In this document: in pieces, positions 23,579 through 35,837 of the stretch
How the letters are laid out: the number at the start of each line of letters is the position of its first letter
Numbering within the stretch: the first letter of the stretch is position 1
Assembly (NCBI RefSeq): GCF_963259705.1
Contig: NC_081846.1
Location: forward strand, 89,664,641-89,728,640
From: Myotis daubentonii
Lineage: Eukaryota; Chordata; Mammalia; Chiroptera; Vespertilionidae
Reading direction: 5' to 3'
DNA length: 64,000 nucleotides
Program-made: the position numbers and the translations under genes
Notes under the pieces: generated by a model
The model's input: the letters and a program-made list of their open reading frames with translations, nothing else
What the model was told of the DNA's origin: nothing
Databases searched by the model: none

Positions 23579-24650
23579 TTAAAGGATACCTTTCAGCATT
23601 TCATATAATACTGGTTTGGTGGTGATGAACTCCTTTAGCTTTTCCTTATCTGTGAAGCTCTTTATCTGACCTTCAATTCTGAATGATAGCTTTGCTGGAT
23701 AAAGTAATCTTGGTTGTAGGTTCTTGGTATTCATCACATTGAATATTTCTTGCCACTCCCTTCTGGCCTGCAAAGTTTCTGTTGAGAAATCAGCTGACAG
23801 TCATATGGGTATTCCCTTGTAGGTAACTGAGTTTCTTTCTCTTGCTGCTTTTAGGATTCTCTCTTTGTCTTTTGCTCTTGGCATTTTAATTATGATGTGT
23901 CTTGGTGTGGTCCTCTTTGGATTCCTTTTGTTTGGGGTTCTCTGCGCTTCTTTTTTTAAAAATATATTTTATTGAGTTTTTACAGAGAGAAAGGGAGAGA
24001 GATAGTCAGAAACATCGATGAGAGAGAAACATCGATCAGCTGCCTCCTGCACATCTCCTACTGGGGATGTGCCCGCAACCCAGGTACATGCCCCTGACCG
24101 GAATCGAACCTGGGACCCTTCAGTCCACAGCCCGACGCTCTATCCACTGAGCCAAACCGGTTTTGGCTCTCTGCGCTTCTTGGACTTGTAAGTCTATTTC
24201 TTTCACCAGGTGGGGGAAGTTTTCTGTCATTATTTCTTCAAATAGGTTTTCAATATCTTGCTCTCTCTCATCTTCTGGCACCCCTATAATTCAGATGTTG
24301 GTACGCTTGAAGCTGTCCCAGAGGCTCCTTACACTATCTTTGTATTTTCAGATCCTTTTTTCATTTTGCTTTTCCGGTTGAGTGTTTTTTGCTTCTTCGC
24401 ATATCAAATCTTTGACTTGATTCTTGTGCTCCTCTGGGCTGCTGTTGGATGTCTGTATAATATTCTTTATTTCAGTCAGTGTATGCTTAATTTCTAGTTG
24501 GTTCTTTATCCCAACATTGAGGGTCTCATTAGATTTCTTGTAGGTCTCATTTAGTTTATGGGCAGTTTCTAGAAAATTATTGAAAGATCTTAAAAGTGCG
24601 GTTTTGAGCTCTATATCCTCCATTTCTGTCCTGTTTCTTTGTCTCCGCAT
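23579..24650 (-). pseudogene. HAL1 ORF1, copy 2, disrupted by Ves SINE
   Basis: N-terminal coiled coil starts at 24650 (MRRQRNRTEMEDIELKTALL). It is closed by a stop near 24348, before the RRM-like domain. The frame text resumes to the end at 23579 with further stops, and is physically split by a Ves SINE. As in copy 1, the coiled coil lacks the extra 14-residue unit of copy 3. Confidence 0.88.
23953..24168 (-). repeat. Ves SINE inside HAL1 copy 2
   Basis: Antisense Ves with reverse B box (ggaatcgaacc) near 24100. Target duplication ctctgcgcttctt at 23940-23952 and 24169-24181. Younger than the HAL1 it interrupts. Confidence 0.92.
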
Positions 24651-25384
24651 TTTTTATGCTTTCTTGGTGCACCCCCTTGTGGTCTTTGTGCGCAGTCTTG
24701 TTGTAGTTAAAGCTTGAATTGTTTTAGGTAATATTGGAGTGGATTTGACCTCCAGGCCAACTGGCTATGAGAGTCAGCTGTGTCTGCAGTGGGAGAGCTT
24801 CTGTGCTGGATCTCTAGGGTGGTGCTAATCTAGCCTTTGCCTGAGGCTATCCAGCAAATGCCTTTGTGCAGGGCTTGGGCGGGGCCTAGAGAGTCCCAGG
24901 GGATCTACAGGGCAGGCAGAGCGAGCAGTTATGGCTGCTCTCAGTCCTGTCCCCACAGACTTTGCCTCTCAGAGTCCCAGCAACTGCTGCAAACCTCAGA
25001 GAGAAAGCTGCCCTCTAGTTCCGACCGATGTCAGACAGTCCCACTTCTCCCATTTGAGTCTGGGTCCCCAGAGACTGGCCTGGATCTGGAGCTCAGAGCC
25101 TGAGTCTCCCTCCCGATTGAAACAGACAACTACGCCCTCAGCCGCCCAGCAGCTTCGGATGCACTTCGCACCTGAGTATTTCACTTCAGCACTGCGCCTC
25201 CTCTGAGTCTCGGTATGCTATTCTCTTTCCTCCTAGTTGTAGAACTTCCACTCAGCCAGCCTTCCTGTGTTTCTGGATGATGTCCGTTCCATCTTTTAGT
25301 TGTATTTTTGAAGTGGTTGTTCGAGGCAGCAAACTCCAGCGTTAACCTATGCTCCCATCTTGGTTTCTCCCCGGGGCCTCTAGT

Positions 25385-25598
25385 TCTATATATATAAAAG
25401 GCTAAGTTGATTCACGCATGCACAATACATATAAAGCTCTCACTGACACTAATTGCACGAGTGTGTTTCAATCTGTCATTGTCAATCGTGAATTTGGTTG
25501 ACACTTCTATTATAGAGAAAGGACAAATAGCGATATTAACATATTTCTTCTAATGAATTTCCTTTCAATGTGCTCATATCTGTGCACTGGGCCACTAG
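25385..25598 (+). mobile_element. Short Helitron H3 of the tandem set
   Basis: 214 bp from TCtatatatataaaagg to gggccactag, then T. The 3' part matches 7945-8050. Before the HAL1 insertion it lay one base after H2. Confidence 0.88.
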
Positions 25599-27924
25599 TA
25601 CTTTAATATAACATTAGTCCAATCATTCCTTTACTCTAACCTGAATAGTGATAAGATATGAGGTTTGAATTTAAAGGACATAAAGAAATTGAGGCTAATG
25701 GAGGGGGCTTGGTTTTCATGTGGAGGTGTCTTTAAGAGCAATATTTATGATGTCAGCTTAATTAGGACAAGATAAAGTATCCAGAGATAAAAAAAAAATC
25801 TAAAACAGTTTTTCATTTAAAATGGTGTAAATGATATATGAAATTAGTATTTATTTATTTGTTCAACAAATATTTACTAAACATTAAGCATAGGATAATC
25901 AATCTCAATTTTTTTCAATATACTGCCTATCACAATTAGGAGACAAACACAAAATTGTATCAGCAATGGTGTATTAAAGACCCTCAGTAGAGAGTAAGAG
26001 GACAGAGATATTTCACTGAGGACAAGGCAAGCTCATAGTAAAAGATAGAATTATTGTGTTAAAAGAAAAAAAAAGAGGAGGAGAAAAAGGGAGCAGAATT
26101 AAAGTAAATAAGAGCTAGAAAGTTTAAATTCTAATGACTGTGAAATTCAGATTCTTGAGATGATGTGCAGTATATATGCTCGTGTACAAAGTAGCAAGTT
26201 ATAGACATGCCTGCCCAAGGCAGCAGCACCACTGAAAATTCAGGGCTTCCTGTCACTGAGAGTCAAAGGGTGTTTAAACAAAAGCATCAGGAGGACACCA
26301 GGGATTTATGCTGAGGTGGGTTTTTTGTTGTTGCTGCTGTTAGGATGAAGGATATAATCCATCTTTCAGTCTCTCAATTCCATTTGTTCCTTTTGTGTAT
26401 CTACAACATACAAACATGTTTGACTGCAATAAATCAATTTCAGTAGGTTTGTGTGTTGTCTGTTCAAAGCATTCACTCCACTGGCAGCTTGAGGGGAAGG
26501 CACTGTGAATGCAACTCACAGTGTGAGTGTGGCCAGGAAAAAATATGACAAACCTCTGGGGGAAGACAGCTAATGATAAAGAATATAGGCTATCCTGCTG
26601 AAAAGTAAAACAGAATCAACAAGAACCCGACAGCAAGTAGCATAATGCTAAGGAGAACTCTGGGGGCAAAGAAGAGTAGGTGTTGAAATCTGAGTGCAGG
26701 TTTTATATGCAGACCTGCAGGGGCTGGTGTGAGTTTTACCATGCTTGGTCACATGCATTTCTGCATTCCAAGGGGAAAATGTTCAATGTTTCTGAAGTGT
26801 CAGTGGTAGACTCTGACTGATGTGTTACTACTGTTATTGTTCCCACTCAACATGTTTCAAAGCCTAATTTAATGGAACAGGCTTATTCACACTCCCAACC
26901 TCAAGAAGACAAATGATGGGATTAATAAAGGTGTTTGACAGCTAGTCCAAACCTTGCTAGTTAGAGATGCTAATAGGATGAGTACAGGGTGCCAATGTAG
27001 GCTGTGAAAGAGTGTTATGTTTACACTGCATCTTTTCTGGAAATTTCATGCTATCTTTATTTTTATTTATTTGTACAGCTAGTTTCCCAGTTTTGGTGAC
27101 TGATGTTTGTGCACAAAGCAATAAATTATAGCTGTTCAAATTCAGAGGTCAAGAGACAAAATTACTGACCTGCTAATAGAAGAATGAAAATTGCTATGTT
27201 ATTTAACATATATAATTTTTAGTTTTCTTTCTGTAGTTACAATTATATTCCTAAAAAACCCATAGCCAGGGACATATGCAGATTAAAAGCACAGCAGTAG
27301 GAAGAGGTGGAAGATGCATTTGCACGAGCTTTGCCAGGTATTGACCCATTAATAATCTAAATAAAAATTAAATATCACTATAAATATATATGTAAGTTAA
27401 ATTTGACTCAATGTTTATTTTATGTCTTCTGCATACCAAATAAAAATGTGATTATATTGTGCTTTTGAACTTTGAAAGAGGTTTAATCCCATTAATTTAA
27501 TTATTATGCACTTTGTTCATAAATTACTCTCTAATTCAGGTACTAAGAGCACTTTACAAAATTGTTTGCCCCTTTTCTAAAGTAGTTTGCAGTATGAGAC
27601 TTTACACTTTTATACATGAAACATGAACATATTGATGCAATTATCCAGGTGTATATTGTTAGAGAGGACACAGTTGTTGAGGAAAGTCTTCCTCTCAGAC
27701 AATGCTCACTTCACAAGGGGCCAGCTAGGTATTTTCTAATTTATCGGAGTGTATGCCACATGATCAAGAGCATCGCCACCTACGTCCAGCCTGCACAGTG
27801 GCATGACCTATATCTTAACTGGAAGTCACAGGAATTCAAAACAGTAAAAATTGCTGTGTACTCAAGTCCTATCTGGAGGATATAAGATCTGTGATGAGTC
27901 AAAAGGATGGAAAGGTCTGATAGT
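25599..27924. other. Unique-looking sequence
   Basis: No repeat family or coding exon recognised. The 89-residue frame at 27616-27885 has no recognisable motif. Confidence 0.4.
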
Positions 27925-28020
27925 CAGAGAGAGGATCCACCCGGTAAGGTTATGGCAATGTTCAGGTGAGATGCATAAAGACTAGCACAGTCCTTGGCAC
28001 ACAGTAGGCCTTTTTATAAC
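27925..28020 (+). repeat. MIR SINE fragment
   Basis: The text agcacagtccttggcacacag is the conserved 3' portion of the ancient mammalian MIR. Confidence 0.7.
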
Positions 28021-29097
28021 TGGTCGTCACTCCACAGAGAGTTGCTGCATGGTCCCGAAAGTGTCCACAAGAATCTAGTGACTGGACAACTGTTTTAATA
28101 ATTCCCATGTCATAAACCTTAAACTATGATCATCAAGGGTTTCAGCTCAAATTATAAATTCGGCCCCATTCAAGCTTCCCTCAGGATCTGCAATGGCCAG
28201 TTTGAACAGTTATTCTGCTCTGTTTAGAGCCATAAATCATTTCATACAAGAAACCAGCTGGGCTTCACTAAAATGGTAATCATCATTGAACTTTACCGAA
28301 TTGAGACAAAGTACACACTGAGCACTTCTTATCAGCTAGCTCTCAGCCTGACCTGAACAAGACATACAGCACTTACCCTGTCAATAATCTTGACAAGAGT
28401 TTATTGTGCCAAATTGTAATTCATAATGGGAAAATTTCAGTCATTGTGACAGGCGGTGGTGAGATAAGTTTGGAGCAGCAGGAATTTCTTAGTGGCTCAG
28501 ACACCATACCCTGTACATGTTAGGGGACAGCCTATGAGATGAAGCTGGCTTGCTCTTGGTCTCCCTGGGCACCTGTTTTTAGTTGGATATGCTTCATTAG
28601 ATGTCTGTAAACAATGATAAATTTAAAAAGAGTAGATTTGCCAGCAGTGAGATTTACATGAGAGTCTCATAATTTAACCCAGAATCCTGCCTCAGCAATG
28701 TTGGGTAGCTGCGCTGTTTCTCCTGACTGATCCATTGGTGCCCCCTCTCCAAGCATCCCTTCCCCTGCTAAACCAGGGTATCTCTGAAGCCATTTTACTA
28801 ATTAGAAAGATGCTTGGCATTTGGGGCAAGTTTGATCAGAAAAGTTTGGGTGAAGAGCTTTGAGGAATATTTCTCTCCTATGGAGAGATTAAGTAAACCT
28901 CTTCTGGGAACTCTGTCTCAAGCTCCCCAAATATACAGGCTTCCAAGAGTGTGATTCTACAACCCTCCTTTTTAGTAACTGGTGCCCCAAAGTTAAGTTT
29001 CACTTTTGAGGGTTCTGTTAGTCTGTGTTCTGTTAAGACAACATCCTCTCTTGTTATCATGAATATTGAAGATATGAATTTCTTTGGTAGATTTAAG
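28021..29097. other. Unique-looking sequence
   Basis: No supported feature. The 100-residue antisense frame at 28878-29180 runs into Tigger1 and has no motif. Confidence 0.4.
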
Positions 29098-29099
29098 TA

Positions 29100-29915
29100 C
29101 AGGCATACCGCAGAGATTTTATGAGTTTCATCCCAGATCACCGCAATAAGCTGAGTAACACAACAAAGCAACTCAAACAAAGTTTTGGGTTTTCCAGGTC
29201 TTATAAAAATTATGTTTACACTACACTGTAGTATATTAAGTGTGCAACAGCATTACATCTGAAAATATGCATATCTTAATTTAAAATACTGTATTGCTCA
29301 AAAATGCTAACCATCATCTGAGACTTCAGAGATCATATGTTTTTCTGCTGGTGGAGGGTCTTGACTCAATGGCTGCTGACTGATCAGGGTGGTGGTTGCT
29401 GAATGTTGGGGTATCTGTAGCAATTTCTTCAAATAGGACAATAAGATATGATGCATTGATTGATTCTTCCTTTTAGAAATGATTTCTCTGTAGCATGTCA
29501 TACTGTTTAGTAGCATTTTACCACAGTAGAACTTGTTTCAAAATTGGAATAAATCCTTCAAACCCTGCTGTTGTTTTATCAACTAAGTCTGTGTAATGTT
29601 CTAGATCCTCTAAATCCTTGTCATTTCAACAATTTTGACAGCATCTTCACCAGAAATAGGTTCCATCTCAAAAGCCACTTTCTTTGCTCATCCATAGGGA
29701 GCAACTCCTTACACATTAAAGTTCTATCATGAGGTTGCAGCAGTCAGTGACACCTTCAGGCTCCACTTCTAATTCTAGTTCTCTTGCTATTTCCACCACA
29801 TCTGTAGCCACTTCCTTCACTGAAGTCTTGTACCCTTGTCAGTCATCCATGAGGGTTGGAATCAACTTCTTCCAAACTCTTGTTGATGTTGATAGTTCAT
29901 AAATGTTTTGAAATG
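29100..29915 (-). mobile_element. Tigger1 DNA transposon, one end
   Basis: Terminal repeat caggcatacc follows TA (29098-29099). Colinear text of Tigger1 then runs about 800 bp. The minus-strand frame at 29307-29516 corresponds to the transposase C-terminus ([24 protein letters not shown]). The rest of the transposon is missing, and ERV sequence follows. Confidence 0.85.
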
Positions 29916-30352
29916 TTCTCAGAAGTTAGTAAGTCCCTGTCTTCCAAACAGCCCCATGTGCTTGCACTATGGAAAAGGCATACTTTAATTCAGTGCAAAT
30001 ATTGACTTTCTCACCTTTACCCAAGTGGAAGACACAGTGAGGGCTATTAGATCAGCTTTTTTCAAGAAAGTACCTGGTGGGCGAGCTTCCTCTTCCAGGG
30101 TGTCCTGAGTCTCCGCCAGGGCATACCCAGCCTTCCAGATCCCTCGGTCCATGGAAGTGATCGCATTGGAAAATCTCCGAGCATGTGTTTCCCAAGGGCA
30201 CATCAGGTCCGCCTGCTACAATAAACTTGCTCACACATTTGCAAACAGTCATACAGAGGTGCTTCAGCTGGAGTGAGGAGTAAGGTGGCAGGAAATCACA
30301 GTGTTTTTTTGTTTTGTTTTGTTTTAAAGTAACATATTTTGCTCAACAGCTT

Positions 30353-30975
30353 TTATTTTATTTATTTTTTATATCTTTTTATTCATTTCAGAGAGGAGGG
30401 GGGAGGGAAAGAGAGATAGAAACATCAATGAGAGAGAATCATTGATTGGCTGCCTTCTGCATGCCCCCTTCTAGGGAGTGGCTATAGGGCTAAGCTTCAG
30501 ACTGACCTGTTGGCAAAGCCACAAACAAGTCCCAGTTTAGAGGGCACAGCCCTCTTAGCATAATTAGGCTTGACTTTATGAGCTCCCTAGATCTTATCTG
30601 GGAAGCTAATGGGCTGTGGGAGGGGCAGCAAGTGCTGCCAAAACAAGTGAAACTCACAAGAACATTGTAATTATGGTGACCACTACCTTGTTTACCTCTG
30701 GCTATAAAATAAGGGCTCAGCTTGCCATCTGGGTCCCTCTCTGTGGCCTCAGCCAGGCACAGGAGATCCACCAGACCCAGCTTATTCTCTTTGTCTGTCT
30801 TTTCTAATTTCTTCGCCGCTCCCCCTTCAGGCTCACCGAACCCTTGGCTGTGCTGGCCCAGCATACACCCCCTACTGGAAATAGAGCCCAGACCCAGGCA
30901 TGTACCCTTGACTGGGATTGAACCCGGGACTCTTCAATCCACAGGCTGATGCTCCACTGAGCCAAACCAGGTAGG
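30353..30975 (-). repeat. Ves SINE split by an LTR
   Basis: Antisense Ves body at 30353-30469 and its head at 30874-30975 (with reverse B box gggattgaaccc). The pieces join through the ccccct duplicated at 30464-30469 and 30868-30873, around the LTR. Confidence 0.85.
30470..30867 (+). mobile_element. Solo LTR (ERV2/betaretrovirus-like)
   Basis: 398 bp with a 6-bp target duplication ccccct, the size of betaretroviral integration. TATA-like ggctataaaataag at 30701-30714; a C/T-rich end (tctgtcttttctaatttcttc) and terminal aca. The first bases read tc rather than TG, perhaps a mutation. Inserted in a Ves SINE. Confidence 0.75.
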
Positions 30976-31657
30976 GCAGGAGGTTACAGTTTTTAGAGCG
31001 GTGTTAGGATTTTCTAATAAAATATCCAGATATTTTCAAAGTGTCCTGCAGTTAGCCTGTTGTCTACCTTCTGCTCGAGCAGCAGCACAGTGTGAGGTTT
31101 GTGCCACTGCCTGTTGTCCCAAAGGAAACTTTCAGATTGCTGTGGCAACTCCCAGGGGTGGCTATGGCTCTCAGACCTACAGGAGGCCCGTAAGTGATAA
31201 TGTCCAAAGTCTCTGAGAAGTAAGCCACCGGCCATTTGGTATTTCCATATTTTGTGTTCACACCCAGTGATATCCCATGTCTCCCATGTACGGAAAGGTC
31301 ACAAGGTTTCTTGAAAATCTGGCAATTCTAAAGCAGGACAGTGAGCTGATTTTCTCTTGGTTTCCTTGAAAACCTTATGGCAATCAGCAGTCCAAGTCAG
31401 AGCTCACTGTGCACCCCCTTTAAAATCTCACACAGCAGTTTTTCCATGAGTCCAAAATGGGCTCAAATGCAGAAACCCTGCAATCCTAGGAATCCCAGTA
31501 ATTATCTTCTTGCGGTAGGGTAGCTATCCTTGCTTCAGCCTCCTGACAACTGGGAGTAAGTTTATCTGTCCTTTAGTTAATTCAAAGCCCAAATGTTTTA
31601 CTGAAGGTTGGAAGATTTGCACTTTCTTTTTATTTTATTTTAAAAATGTATCTATAG

Positions 31658-31899
31658 CCCTAACCAGTTTGGCTCAGTGGATTGAGCATCAGCCTGTGCC
31701 TACGGACTGAAGGGTCTCAGGTTTGATTCTGGTCAAGGGCATGTACCTTGGTTGTGGGCACATCCTCAGTAGAGGGTGTGCAGGAGGCAGCTGATCGATG
31801 TTTCTCTCTCATCAATGTTTCTAACTCTATTTCTCTCCCTTCTGCTCTGTAAAAAAATCAATAAAATATATTTTTTAAAAATATAATAATAAATAAAAT
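31658..31899 (+). repeat. Ves SINE
   Basis: Target duplication aaaaatgtatctatag at 31642-31657 and 31900-31915 is perfect over 16 bp. Lies in the ERV pol remnant. Confidence 0.92.
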
Positions 31900-33713
31900 A
31901 AAAATGTATCTATAGTGTTTAAAATATTACGTATGTCCCTCTTTGACCACTCCACCATGCACCCCCCCTTCAAGTCTACCGAACTATATGCATAATGCAT
32001 GGATGCAGATACTTGTGCGATACTGCACTTTTAAAAAAACCTTACATCCTCTATCTGCAAAAAAAATTAAGTGATGACTGTTTTTATCCAGTTTTCCTTA
32101 GTTTTGTTGGCTATTAAGATATCATTTACATAGATATGCAAAGCTCCTTTTGTAATTGGAGCCCTCTTAAATCCATTACCAGGACTTCTCCAAACAGTGT
32201 TGGAGGGTTATTAAAGCCTTGTGGCAACATGGTCGCACTGTAGTGTTGTTTACTGTTTGTTCCCAAATGTTCCCATTCAAATTAAAATAGTTCCTGGGAT
32301 TCTAAACTCAGTAGAATGCAAACAAACAAAATGCATCCTTTAGATTCTGCACCAGAACCCACATAGATCCCTGGACAAGGTGATCAGCAGTGTGTAAGGA
32401 TAAGGACCACTGGGTGCAGGCCTTTCACAATTTGATTTAGGGCTGTCAAGTCCTGAGCAAACTGCTCTTCTTCCATGCCAGGCGTCCTAAATGGCAGGAA
32501 GGGAGTGCTACAGGTGACCTGTAGGTCAAATGCTCTTGTATTCTGGGAAGGCAGTAACAGGGGCTGTGCCCTGTCTAGCTTAGTCTTCAGGGGATCCTGT
32601 TCTACAGGCTTAGAGTTTTATCACCTAGTCTTGGTTTAACCTACAGCAGAGTCAGTGTTTGCTCTTCCCAGCCTCCTGTCAGCTGGTCCCAGGCTCACCT
32701 GCTTGAGCATGTCCCCAGGATGTCAGTGACTTGGCTTTCTGTTCCCTGCCCAGGAAGGGTGAGCTGGGTGGCACAAGTTTGTTCTGGTGGCACCCAATGT
32801 CCAGCTTTCCCTAAGCAAAAGTCTTCTTATCATTAAGTTTTGTCAGTAAAGTTCTGCTTGATAAAGGAGCTGGACACTTGGCATGTAGAAAAAGCTATGC
32901 TTTAAGGTTGCATTGCCCATTGGCAGTCTAGAGGTTATATGAAGGCATATTCATAGGTTTTCCAGACCCTCCAGTGGAAGTCATGTTAGTTTGACTCAGT
33001 TTAGTCAGCCTAGTGTTTAAAACTGAATAAGTGGCTCCAATATCAATCAAAAAGTATATTTGCATAGTTCCCACTGATGGGGTCGCTGAGGTTCCCAGTA
33101 GAGATGAGAAAGGAGCCTGTCTTCCCAAGTTTGTCCCTTGGGCCCACTCATTCATCACTACTTTCAGTCATTTCAGGCATGAACAAGGCTTACCATTCTT
33201 CTCAAGGCCGCTTACTCGAGCTTGCACATTCTTTCCTCCAGTGGCCTTCCAGTTTTCATTGGGCATGATGTTTCAGAAGCACTTGTGGGTGTTCTTTTTA
33301 AGGGGTGTTTTTATGGGACCTCTCTTGGTTCCCTTGGGACTCCGGGGTCTCACTTTTGGCATGACTTTTTGGTTTCTGGTCCTCCCAACAGCGCTGCTGT
33401 TAGAAGTGAAGCCTGCTGTTTTGTTTTCCTGTGTTCCTTCCCATTCTGTGCTTAGTCCCAGCTGTTGAAGACCTTAAAAGCAATAGCCACCAATTGGGAT
33501 ATAGGCATTCCATAAATGCCCTCTAGTTTTTGGTACCTTCTCCGGATATCCAAAGCACTTCAGATGACAAAAATCTGATTTACCACTTAAAAATGTCCAG
33601 GATTCCCAGGATCTATCTCTGTATATTGAAGGTAAATCTCAGAGATCTTTTTTAAAAGTCCAGTGGGGTTTTCTTATGGCTTTTGACACAGCTCGTTGAA
33701 CTTATTAAAACTA

Positions 33714-33737
33714 CTAGAGGCCCAATGCACGAAATTC
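33714..33737 (-). mobile_element. Helitron 3' tip
   Basis: ctagaggcccaatgcacg followed by aaattc is the antisense 3' terminus of a HeliBat-type element; nothing more of it follows. Confidence 0.6.
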
Positions 33738-33831
33738 TTTTACCTTTTCATGAGTTCATAGCCAAACTTTTTTCCAATTTTGTAAAATGTGTCTGAAAGG
33801 ATTATATGTTGGAATTTAGCTCATATTTTTT

Positions 33832-34048
33832 TTTAAAATATATTTTATTGATTTTTTACAGAGAGAGAGGGAGAGAGATAGAGAGTTAGAAACATCGATG
33901 AGAGAGAAACATCGATCAGCTGCCTCCTGCACATCTCCCACTGGGGATGTGCCCGCAACCCAGGTACATGCCCTCGACCGGAATCGAACCTGGGACCTTT
34001 CAGTCCGCAGGCCGACGCTCCATCCACTGAGCCAAACCAGTTTCGGCA
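33832..34048 (-). repeat. Ves SINE
   Basis: Antisense, well preserved, with target duplication agctcatatttttt at 33818-33831 and 34049-34062. Confidence 0.92.
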
Positions 34049-34488
34049 AGCTCATATTTTTTATTGTTTTAAGTTATCATAGCTGGTTGTTAAGAAGTCT
34101 CAAATTTATGAACTAACTTACAAATAAATCAAATATAATCTCTAAAGGTTTTAGTCCTTTAGGCTCCTTAGGGGAAGTTGCTCTAAAACCCAATGTCCTA
34201 TCTAAGCAGAACCACAAGCCCAAAAAGAAAGAACCTTGGTGCAATCACAGGTGAGTTCTGCTCTTTACCAGAGACGTCTTACAAGCTAAGTGCCTTGTTT
34301 CCTTCGCTTTAGAATTGATAGCTCCTCAGCCAGAGACGCCCAACTAGTAGGCAACACCAGGGCTACTCCTGAGAAAACTGAAACTCAGGCAGCTGCTGGG
34401 CAGATTACAAGAGTTGACTACCTGCCATGGGCCGATATGCCACCGTGAGATGACCACTAGGAAATCCCCCTTCCTAGCCACCAAAACC

Positions 34489-35034
34489 TGTTGTAGATCT
34501 TGAAACAGGTTTATTTCCCAGCACACAGCAACCTAATGATACTGACTCTGGGTTGCAGTGAAAGAAAACAGGTGTTTATTACAAAGGTTTCAATGAAGGA
34601 AGATGGACTGCTAATCTTCAAAGACCAAATCTCCTCACTGGTTTATAATCCAGGTCTTTTAAGGGCATACAATTATTAGTGAGGGGTTCAAAGTTGTTGG
34701 CTGGGTTCATTAACCAGTTATGATGTAAGATTCCACTATTTTCTTAATCTGATTTACTTATCTGATGGTGTCATCCTGTCTGGGTCATTGTGACTGAGAT
34801 TGGGAGATCTTCTTCCTTGCAAACAAAGCAAAGTCTGCAAAACATCTTTGGATAGTGCGTCAGTGATGTCATAAGAGGAGCAACACAGAACTAGCCATCT
34901 TATGCTTAAGAGGCTACATGCTTTTGTTATCTTAAGCAAAGTTACTTGTATATTCTTCCCTGAAACGTACATTATAGGCAGGCCTCCTCGAATATATATG
35001 ATTAACATCTTTAGCTATTGTTAGATTTGTGACA
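34489..35034 (-). mobile_element. 5' LTR of the ERV
   Basis: In antisense it starts TG (35034) and ends CA (34489). It has a TATA-like element (reverse at 34640-34651) and AATAAA (reverse at 34575-34580), then a U5 region. Gag-like sequence lies downstream at 33.8 kb, so this is the 5' LTR. No matching 3' LTR is present. Confidence 0.72.
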
Positions 35035-35669
35035 GGCAAGACAGCCACACTATTAAAATCGCTAACTTAATAACTTTTAGGTGATTATTTTAAAGAAAAA
35101 TTTGTAAGAGTTTGAGTTAACAGAGGATATGCCAGGATCTCAACAAACTGAGAAAAATGCTTCCATGGAATGACAGTTCACAGCTTATTTTATGCATTTG
35201 GAATTAAGGAGGGAACATAAGGAAGATTTCATGAAGGTGGGGGAAAGCTACTGACTTATTTCACTGCCCATCATGTCCTCAGAGTTCATCTATGTGGTAC
35301 TGTTGCTGGTGGAAGTGGGGTCCTGTGGTGTCTCAATAAAAGCATTTTGGGGACCCACAAGGGGGGATGAGGTCTGGTGGTAAGATTTATTTGGGTGAAA
35401 ATAGGAGGCTTCCCCTAGGTTCCCAATGTCTCATCTCCATCCTGCTCTGAAAGAAGTCCAGAAATAGGGCCAGTGTCCAGACACTGTGGTCCATTGATTG
35501 AGTTCATGCCTCTGCAACATCCAGCTAGCTTAGCCTATGCTCTGCTGGTGCTGTGCTCAGGCCCGCCCAGTCTTCTGAGGGCCCCAAGTGGCTGCTAGGG
35601 TCACATGGCTACTACAGAAAGAACTTGTGATAATGAACAGGTAAGTGCTTGTTTCCAGGTGAGAGAAGA

Positions 35670-35670
<1 letters not shown>

Positions 35671-35720
<50 letters not shown>
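35671..35720 (+). repeat. (GA)n microsatellite
   Basis: About 50 bp of near-perfect AG repeats inside solo LTR A. Confidence 0.95.
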
Positions 35721-35723
<3 letters not shown>

Positions 35724-35837
35724 ATCTCATTATTTAGTGGATTATATTATCTCAGACTTATAAAGGATCAGGTGTTTTTTTAAACTAACCAAGCAACTTC
35801 CCAAGCTATCCTGAGTTTGCACTGAGTCAATCCCCTC

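Larger units (their letters stand above)
23224..25368 (-). mobile_element. HAL1 retrotransposon, copy 2, full length
   Basis: Antisense mirror of copy 1: poly-T and tctttattgttcag at 23224, ORF1, then the 5' start at the reverse of gagaaaccaagatggg near 25368. The target duplication, ccccgggcctctagttct at 23206-23223 and the same with one extra g at 25369-25387, includes the tail of Helitron H2. A Ves SINE (23953-24168) lies in ORF1. No ORF2. Confidence 0.9.
29985..34488 (-). pseudogene. Defective gammaretrovirus-like ERV interior (gag-pro-pol)
   Basis: Read antisense, in order: capsid-like text at 33470-33713; a zinc-knuckle half (GHWRKEC) at about 33219-33246; protease with DIGA in place of the usual DTGA at 33033-33044; RT remnants at 31990-32480; and RNase H remnants at 31064-31261 and 29985-30203 (KAGYA). 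The RT catalytic YxDD site reads YVND at 32121-32132. Many stops and frameshifts break every gene. No env or 3' LTR was found before Tigger1 at 29915. Interrupted by Ves SINEs, an LTR and a Helitron tip. An inert fossil; whole-frame repair not attempted. Confidence 0.8.

Noticed and set aside
27616..27885. 89-residue sense open frame in unique sequence
   Set aside because: No recognisable motif, no splice or promoter context, and the length is ordinary for chance in AT-rich DNA.
35301..35304. LTR A as the 5' LTR of the neighbouring ERV
   Set aside because: It has its own GTAC duplication and a different sequence from the LTR at 34489-35034, which sits directly before the gag remnant.
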